Assembly: GCA_031287525.1 (NCBI GenBank)
Contig: JAITSU010000104.1
Location: 1-47,199, forward strand
Direction of reading: 5' to 3'
Length of the DNA stretch: 47,199 nt
Source of the DNA: Zoogloeaceae bacterium
Lineage (GTDB): Bacteria; Pseudomonadota; Gammaproteobacteria; Burkholderiales; Rhodocyclaceae
The notes under the pieces are model-generated. The model did no database searches. It saw nothing but the letters and a program-made list of their open reading frames with translations, and was not told the origin of the DNA. Positions 42,477 to 47,199 of this stretch are shown here, one piece after another; position 1 is the stretch's first letter; each line of letters starts with the position of its first letter. The translations under genes and the position numbers were made by a program.

Positions 42477-43723
42477 AAAAAATCCCCTTCAAATCACTGG
42501 CTCTGCTGCTCGCCCTCTGCGCGTTGGCGGGCGGCGCTTACCTCTGGTTCACCCACGACGGGCGCGCGCCGGAAGAACGCTACAAATTTGCCGAATTGAC
42601 GCCCGGCGAAATTCGCCAGACGGTTTCCGCCAACGGCACGCTGAATCCGGTCACGCTGGTCAATGTCGGTACGCAGGTTTCCGCCAGCGTCAAGGCGCTC
42701 TATGTGGATTTCAATGATGAAGTCAAAGCGGGGCAAATTCTGGCGGAACTGGACGACGCCATGCTCGCGGCGCAGGCGCGGCAGAGCAAGGCGAATCTGA
42801 TGAGCGCCAACGCCACGCTCGATTTGGCCGTCGCCAACGCCGACCGGATGCGGACTCTGTTCGCGCAGGAGTATGTCTCCAGACAGGAAGTCGACCAGTC
42901 GATACAAGCCCTGAAAAGCGCGCAGGCGCAGGTGCGGCAGGTCGCGGCGCAGGCGGACAAGGACGAAGCGAATCTGGGCTACACCATCATCCGTTCGCCG
43001 GTTTCCGGCGTGGTGGTCGACCGTCAGGTCGATGTGGGACAGACGGTCGCCGCCAGTTTCCAGACGCCGACCCTGTTCAAAATCGCGCAAGACCTCGCCC
43101 GGATGCAGATTGATTCCGCCTTCGCGGAAGCGGATGTCGGCAATATCAAAGTCGGGCAGCCGGTGCTGTTTACCGTCGACGCCTTTCCTGACCGGAATTT
43201 CAAGGGCGAGGTGCGACAGGTGCGCCTGAATCCCACCACCACCTCCAATGTCGTCACCTACAACGTGGTGGTGGCGGTGGATAACCCGGAGCAAATCCTG
43301 CTCCCCGGCATGACTGCCTATGTGAATATCACCGTCGCCCAACGTAGCGACGCCCTGCTGTTGCCGAACGCCGCCCTGCGGTTTCGTCCGCCAGCGGAAG
43401 AAAACGCTCCGGCGCAAAAGCCCAAAAGCGCGCCGGGCGGCGTGTTGGGCGGCATGACCGGCATGGGAGGAATGGGCAGGGGCGGCAATCCCTCCCGACC
43501 ATCTGGTGGCGGCGCGTCTGCCGAAAATCCGCGTAAAGGCACGGTCTATGTGCTGCGCGATGGCAAGCCGGTCGCGGTGATGGTGAATCTGGGCATCACC
43601 GACAATCGCAACACCGAAATCACCGGCGGCGACTTGAAAGCGGGCGACAGGGTGATTGTCGGCGCTGCCGAAGCAGGCGCAAGCGCGTCCGGCGGCGGGT
43701 CTTTGCAGGTCAGGGCGTTTTGA
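42473..43723 (+). CDS. macA: MacA-like periplasmic adaptor (membrane fusion protein)
   Basis: A 416-residue HlyD/RND-type adaptor anchored by an N-terminal helix (FKSLALLLALCALAGGAYLW). It links the inner-membrane MacB-type transporter to the TolC channel. Lipoyl halves (VNVGTQVSASVKALYVDFND and IRSPVSGVVVDRQVDVGQTV) flank an alpha-hairpin (ANLMSANATLDLAVANADRM), followed by beta-barrel and membrane-proximal domains. A Gly/Met/Pro-rich insertion (GGVLGGMTGMGGMGRGGNPS) interrupts the region before the last domain. The start at 42473 overlaps the tolC stop codon. A palindromic repeat separates it from the ATPase gene. Confidence 0.92.
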   Translation: MKKIPFKSLALLLALCALAGGAYLWFTHDGRAPEERYKFAELTPGEIRQTVSANGTLNPVTLVNVGTQVSASVKALYVDFNDEVKAGQILAELDDAMLAAQARQSKANLMSANATLDLAVANADRMRTLFAQEYVSRQEVDQSIQALKSAQAQVRQVAAQADKDEANLGYTIIRSPVSGVVVDRQVDVGQTVAASFQTPTLFKIAQDLARMQIDSAFAEADVGNIKVGQPVLFTVDAFPDRNFKGEVRQVRLNPTTTSNVVTYNVVVAVDNPEQILLPGMTAYVNITVAQRSDALLLPNAALRFRPPAEENAPAQKPKSAPGGVLGGMTGMGGMGRGGNPSRPSGGGASAENPRKGTVYVLRDGKPVAVMVNLGITDNRNTEITGGDLKAGDRVIVGAAEAGASASGGGSLQVRAF

Positions 43724-43775
43724 TGATGATCTCCCTCCGGCGCTACGCGCCACATCCTTCGATAAGGAAGGCATT

Positions 43776-43841
43776 GGTAGGGCGTGTTCTCCGAACGCGC
43801 CGGATGTTAACGTCCGGCGCGTTCTTCGATTCCGCCCTACC
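43776..43841. repeat. 66-bp bipartite REP/BIME-like element inside the export operon
   Basis: GGTAGGG end, GCGTGTTC-TCC-GAACGCGC hairpin, linker GGATGTTAACGTCC and a second, decayed hairpin GCGCGTTCTTCGATTCCGC, then CCCTACC. It lies in the 178-bp gap between macA and the ATPase gene, all transcribed in the same direction. Confidence 0.85.
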
Positions 43842-43901
43842 TGAACGCCCCTCCCCCCTCTCCGATGGGTATGGCGGCGAAGCCGTCAGGGGAAATTGCT
43901 C

Positions 43902-44642
43902 ATGACCGCGCTCCCCATCCCCGCGCCGGTCATCGAAATTCTTGGGCTGTACAAGGATTATCAGACGCCCGCAGGCCCTTTTCCGGTGTTGAAGGAAGTC
44001 AATCTCGCCATCCACGTTGGGGAATTTGTCGCCATCATGGGACCGTCCGGTTCGGGTAAATCCACGTTCATGAATATACTGGGCTGCCTCGACCGCCCGA
44101 CTTCCGGCGCTTATGTGCTGGAAGGGCAGGATGTGGCGCGGATGAACAAGGACGCCACCGCCCGTCTGCGCGGGCAGGCGTTGGGCTTTGTGTTCCAAGG
44201 CTTCAACCTGTTGCCGCGCATGAGTCTGGAAGACAATGTGGCATTGCCCCTCGTCTATTGCAACACGCCAAAAGAGGAACGGCGGCGGCGGGCGCGGGCC
44301 TTGCTCGCCAAGGTCGGGCTGGAACAGTACGCCAGCAGTTTGCCCAACCGCATTTCCGGCGGGCAGCAACAGCGCGTCGCCATCGCCCGCGCCCTCGTCA
44401 ATACGCCGCGCCTGATTCTCGCCGACGAACCCACGGGCAATCTGGACAGCCACACCAGCAAAGAAATCATGGAACTGTTCAGCGACCTGAACCGCGAGGG
44501 CATTACCATTGTGCTGGTCACGCACGAACCGGATATTGCCCTCTACGCGCATCGGCAGGTGCGCTTTCTGGACGGGCGCATCGTGCATGACGCGCCGACG
44601 CGCGAATCCACCCACCTGACCGCGCCGGAGTCCATATGCTGA
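43902..44642 (+). CDS. macB: MacB-type ABC transporter ATP-binding protein
   Basis: A 246-residue ATPase of the LolD/MacB group. Motifs: Walker A MGPSGSGKSTFMNILGCLD, Q-loop FVFQGFNLLPRMS, signature RISGGQQQRVAIARALV, Walker B LILADEPTGNLDS and H-loop VLVTHEPDIALYA. The ATG at 43902 has AGGGG upstream; a TTG at 43896 is in frame. Its end overlaps the permease start by seven bases. Unlike E. coli MacB, where ATPase and permease are one chain, the two parts are separate genes here. Together with MacA and TolC they should form a tripartite exporter of unknown substrate. Confidence 0.93.
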   Translation: MTALPIPAPVIEILGLYKDYQTPAGPFPVLKEVNLAIHVGEFVAIMGPSGSGKSTFMNILGCLDRPTSGAYVLEGQDVARMNKDATARLRGQALGFVFQGFNLLPRMSLEDNVALPLVYCNTPKEERRRRARALLAKVGLEQYASSLPNRISGGQQQRVAIARALVNTPRLILADEPTGNLDSHTSKEIMELFSDLNREGITIVLVTHEPDIALYAHRQVRFLDGRIVHDAPTRESTHLTAPESIC

Positions 44643-45856
44643 TCGGCATGTTCCACGAAGCATGGAGCGCGATGGGCGCGAACCGGATGCGTTCCCTGCT
44701 CACCATGTTGGGCATGGTCATCGGCGTCGGCGCGGTGGTGTTGATGATGGCGATTGGTCAGGGCGCGCAGTACGCCGTTGCGGAGAGCATCAACTCGATG
44801 GGCAGTAACCTGTTCATCGTGCTTTCCGGCGGCACGAACAGCGGCGGCGTGCGTAGCGGCACCGGCAGCGCGCCTTCGCTCACCACTGCCGATGCCGACG
44901 CCATTCGTGAATTGTCGGGCGTCGCCGCCGCCTCGCCTTCCCAAAACGGCTCGGCGCAACTCGTGCATGGCGCGTTGAACTGGAATACCTCGGTCATCGG
45001 CGCGGTGCCGGATTATCTGGAAGTGCGCTCCTGGTCGCTCGCTTCCGGCGACCCGTTCACTGCCTCCGACCTGCGCTCGGCAACCCGCGTCGCGCTGATT
45101 GGGCAGACCGCCGCCGAAAACCTGTTTGCCGACGAAGACCCGGTGGGCAAGACCCTGCGGATCGGGCAAGCGCCCTACCAGATTTTGGGTGTGCTCGCCA
45201 AAAAGGGACAAAGCCTGGACGGGCGCGATCAGGATGATGTGCTCATCGTGCCGCTGACCACGGCGCAGCGCAAACTGTTCGGCACGCCCTTTCAGGGTTC
45301 GGTGCGCTCCATCATGGTCAAGGCGGAGCGAGCGGAAACCATGCCGCAGGTGGAAATCGCCATCAACGACCTGCTGCGCCAGCGCCACCGCATCCGCGAG
45401 GGGCAGGATAGCGATTTTTCCGTGCGAAACCTCACCGCCATCGCCGATTCCGCCGCCGAAACCACCCGCGTCATGTCTTTGCTTTTGGGCGCGATTGCCT
45501 CGGTATCGCTCCTGGTGGGCGGCATCGGCATCATGAACATCATGCTGGTTTCAGTCACCGAACGCACCCGCGAAATCGGCATCCGCATGGCGATTGGCGC
45601 GCGCGAACGCGACGTGCTTACGCAATTCCTGCTGGAAGCCATCATCATTTCCGTCGTCGGCTGCCTGATCGGACTCGCCATAGGCATCGGCGGCGCGGTA
45701 CTCATCAACCGCCTCACCGACACGCCAGTGGTCATCTCCGGCAGCACCGTACTGGTTGCCTTCAGCGTCGCCGCCGCGACCGGGATTTTCTTCGGGTTTT
45801 ACCCGGCAAGAAAAGCGGCGCGGTTAGACCCGATTGAGGCGTTGCGGTATCAGTAA
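44636..45856 (+). CDS. MacB-type ABC transporter permease
   Basis: A 406-residue permease with four membrane helices and a large periplasmic domain, the MacB/FtsX topology. The first helix is in RSLLTMLGMVIGVGAVVLMM followed by AIGQGAQYAV; the periplasmic MacB-PCD domain spans about 45-270; the last three helices include SLLVGGIGIMNIMLVSVTER, the cytoplasmic TREIGIRMAIGARERDVLTQF coupling loop (split at its ends here) and GFYPARKAARLDPIEALRYQ at the C-terminus. It is translationally coupled to the ATPase gene and ends the operon. Confidence 0.93.
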   Translation: MLIGMFHEAWSAMGANRMRSLLTMLGMVIGVGAVVLMMAIGQGAQYAVAESINSMGSNLFIVLSGGTNSGGVRSGTGSAPSLTTADADAIRELSGVAAASPSQNGSAQLVHGALNWNTSVIGAVPDYLEVRSWSLASGDPFTASDLRSATRVALIGQTAAENLFADEDPVGKTLRIGQAPYQILGVLAKKGQSLDGRDQDDVLIVPLTTAQRKLFGTPFQGSVRSIMVKAERAETMPQVEIAINDLLRQRHRIREGQDSDFSVRNLTAIADSAAETTRVMSLLLGAIASVSLLVGGIGIMNIMLVSVTERTREIGIRMAIGARERDVLTQFLLEAIIISVVGCLIGLAIGIGGAVLINRLTDTPVVISGSTVLVAFSVAAATGIFFGFYPARKAARLDPIEALRYQ

Positions 45857-45902
45857 ATCGGTCATGCGATTACCCATCAGATGATCGAAATAACTTTGGT
45901 AT

Positions 45903-46190
45903 TCATCGAACAATAGTAATCCATATCGCATGAAACAAAGAAAAGACGGGATATGCGGAAACAAGGAGAGTCAGCGCAGGAAGTATCTTTCTGGCATTTT
46001 TCTGAAACAGGCTGACAGCGCCGGTTATAAATGCCAGCAATGAGCCAAAAACCCATAAAAGAAACGCGGAAAAAACTACCAAACCCTCGTAGCCATCGCT
46101 AAACAAGACCAAAACAAGAGGCATTATCCAAGAAAACAGACTGGTGGAAAAGGAAGCAACCCCCAGCTTCGAGTGTTTGAGTTTTTCCAT
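45903..46190 (-). CDS. Small membrane protein of unknown function
   Basis: A 95-residue protein with three predicted helices: LFSWIMPLVLVLFSDGYEGL (first), VVFSAFLLWVFGSLLAFITG and KILPALTLLVSAYPVFSLFH. No family is recognised. The ATG at 46190 has GAAGA upstream; one two codons earlier (46196) is also possible. Like the small protein at 34419-34745, it is AT-richer than neighbours and lies next to a palindromic repeat. It is convergent with the exporter operon. Confidence 0.65.
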   Translation of the reverse strand: MEKLKHSKLGVASFSTSLFSWIMPLVLVLFSDGYEGLVVFSAFLLWVFGSLLAFITGAVSLFQKNARKILPALTLLVSAYPVFSLFHAIWITIVR

Positions 46191-46239
46191 AATCATCTTC
46201 TTTTCTGTGCGTACTCCAATCCCGCCGGACTTCGGTTTG

Positions 46240-46304
46240 GGTAGGGCGGTTTCTCCGAAACCGCCAGATGCAACGTTCGGCGCGTTCGGAGAACGCGCCC
46301 TACC
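46240..46304. repeat. 65-bp bipartite REP/BIME-like element (class A)
   Basis: GGTAGGG end, hairpin GGCGGTTTC-TCC-GAAACCGCC, linker AGATGCAACGTTC, hairpin GGCGCGTTC-GGA-GAACGCGCC, CCCTACC end. Nearly identical to the copy at 34331-34395. Confidence 0.85.
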
Positions 46305-46374
46305 TTTGGGTTACGCCCTTCACGCTTTCCCTCTTACGCAAAACCTGTAAGCTTTGAAACATGTTCATAATACA

Positions 46375-46402
46375 AGGGCGCGTTCTTCGATCCCGCCCTA
46401 CC
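46375..46402. repeat. Half-element of the class A palindromic repeat
   Basis: GGGCGCGTTCTTCGATCCCG followed by CCCTACC corresponds to the decayed second hairpin of the copy at 43776-43841. Only this half is present. Confidence 0.65.
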
Positions 46403-46420
46403 TTGTCGGCGTAACGCCAA

Positions 46421-47199
46421 TTACTCCGCCGCTTTCCCCCGCGTCGTTTTCGCCTTCGGCGCTACCTTTTCTTCCGGGAACAGGGTTTCCAGTTTGGCGA
46501 GTACGCTGTTCATCTGTTTCAAATCCTGCCAGATGCTGTGATCCATCCGCATTTTCAGGTAGTTGGCGCGGGCAAGCGGCAGCAGCGCCTCGTTGTAGAG
46601 GGTTTTCATTTCGTTCAGGCTGTCGGCAAACATTTGCGTGTCGGGCGCGGCGACGGCGATTTTGGGTTGGACGCTGATGTTGGCGGGTTGCACGTTAATC
46701 TGCGCGGGTTGTACGTCGATTTTGGGCTGGATGGTGATTTTGGGTTTAATGTCGCCCAGGATTCCGGCGAGGGACGCCAGACCTTGTTGCAGGATTTCCG
46801 GCGTGTTGGAGCGCGTTCGCAATTCGTCCACGGCGCGGGAAATGTCCAGCAGGGTGTTGGCGATTTTGTGGCTGCCGTCGGCATCATCGCCGCCCAGTTT
46901 TTTGCGGCGCGCGTATTCCTCGCGGATGTCCTGCCAGCGCGATTTTTCTTCTGCGGTCAGGCTGCCTGCCAGTTCGGCGAGTTTTAGCAGGTTTTCTTCC
47001 GCGCCGGTGGTGAGGGTTTGCGCTTCGCCGCGATAGTGGTCGCGCAGGAGGGCGTCGAGTTCGCCGTCGTCCATCAGCGGGGTGATGCGGGCGGCGAGTT
47101 TGGACATGTTGCGGTAGCTGCCTTGCAGCTTGAATGGCGGTTCGGTGCGGTAGGCGTCTTGCTGCGCGGCGGATTCGATGTAGCTCAAATTGACTTTCA
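46421..47199 (-). CDS. C-terminal part of a large 'DNA repair ATPase'-like protein (5' end outside window)
   Basis: The frame is open to the window edge, and codons before the TTG at 47188 (Lys-Val-Asn) read on smoothly, so the gene is truncated by the window. The visible 258 residues include TEPPFKLQGSYRNMSKLAAR, LLRDHYRGEAQTLTTGAEEN and LLKLAELAGSLTAEEKSRW, a conserved C-terminal region I recall from large AAA-type proteins annotated 'DNA repair ATPase'. Behind it is a repetitive strand-like stretch with VQPA heptads (about 46670-46750), a helical region and a basic tail. Family assignment is from memory of the motif and needs the missing part. Confidence 0.55.
   Translation of the reverse strand, partial: KVNLSYIESAAQQDAYRTEPPFKLQGSYRNMSKLAARITPLMDDGELDALLRDHYRGEAQTLTTGAEENLLKLAELAGSLTAEEKSRWQDIREEYARRKKLGGDDADGSHKIANTLLDISRAVDELRTRSNTPEILQQGLASLAGILGDIKPKITIQPKIDVQPAQINVQPANISVQPKIAVAAPDTQMFADSLNEMKTLYNEALLPLARANYLKMRMDHSIWQDLKQMNSVLAKLETLFPEEKVAPKAKTTRGKAAE

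Overview
The window looks like a chromosomal segment of a motile, polyhydroxyalkanoate-storing, facultatively anaerobic betaproteobacterium. Supporting signs are a site-specific-recombinase-family membrane protein (PF10136) next to a DUF2863 gene, a betaproteobacterial-style hrcA-hemH pair, a phasin, the fimT-pilV-pilW-pilX-pilE order, an FNR-type regulator divergent from hemN, and high-GC codon use. The species cannot be named from sequence alone.

Layout. 1-353 holds palindromic repeats, a broken copy of the 5' end of mltB and a terminator. 354-6338 (minus) is a very large pilY1 with a strong promoter about 250 bp upstream. 7118-13152 (minus) is an envelope operon: moxR-type ATPase, DUF58, TgpA-like transglutaminase, lytic transglycosylase mltB, DUF3108 protein. 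13187-14274 (minus) holds a PIN-domain gene and a dinJ-yafQ toxin-antitoxin pair with a palindromic operator. 14472-19112 (plus) holds the PF10136 protein, DUF2863 and bioA. 19270-20840 is an AT-richer accessory patch (formylglycine-generating-enzyme-like lipoprotein and an unknown protein); a 42-bp imperfect repeat of the bioA 3' end lies downstream of the lipoprotein gene. 20967-23629 (plus) is a YdjM-type hydrolase and the Rep helicase. 23815-25830 (minus) is hrcA-hemH. 26051-26635 is a phasin. 26819-27647 (minus) carries seven tRNA genes (Ala, Glu, Asp, Gly, Cys, Gly, Leu) with two near-consensus promoters. 27777-31245 is a flagellin gene divergent from a TPR/O-GlcNAc-transferase-like gene, followed by tRNA-Val. 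31956-34220 is fnr divergent from hemN with an FNR box placed at -41.5 of a hemN promoter. 34419-36215 (minus) is guaB plus a small membrane protein. 36312-36791 is a DUF4124 protein. 36879-39985 (minus) is the minor pilin operon, without pilY1 between pilX and pilE. 40254-40757 is slyD. 41019-45856 (plus) is a tolC-macA-macB ATPase-macB permease export operon. 45903-46190 (minus) is a small membrane protein. 46421 to the window end (minus) is the C-terminal part of a large protein resembling 'DNA repair ATPases'.

The most unusual structure not explained by genes is a dispersed family of REP/BIME-like palindromes. One class is about 65 bp with two hairpins between GGTAGGG and CCCTACC ends; the other is a 28-bp gap-free palindrome. 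Copies show compensatory arm changes, lie mostly between genes (one splits macA from macB), and flank the mltB fragment. The second is the pair of gene-end duplications (mltB 5' end, bioA 3' end), which look like traces of insertion or recombination. No IS element, prophage or CRISPR array was recognised, and I saw no clear new multi-gene defence system.
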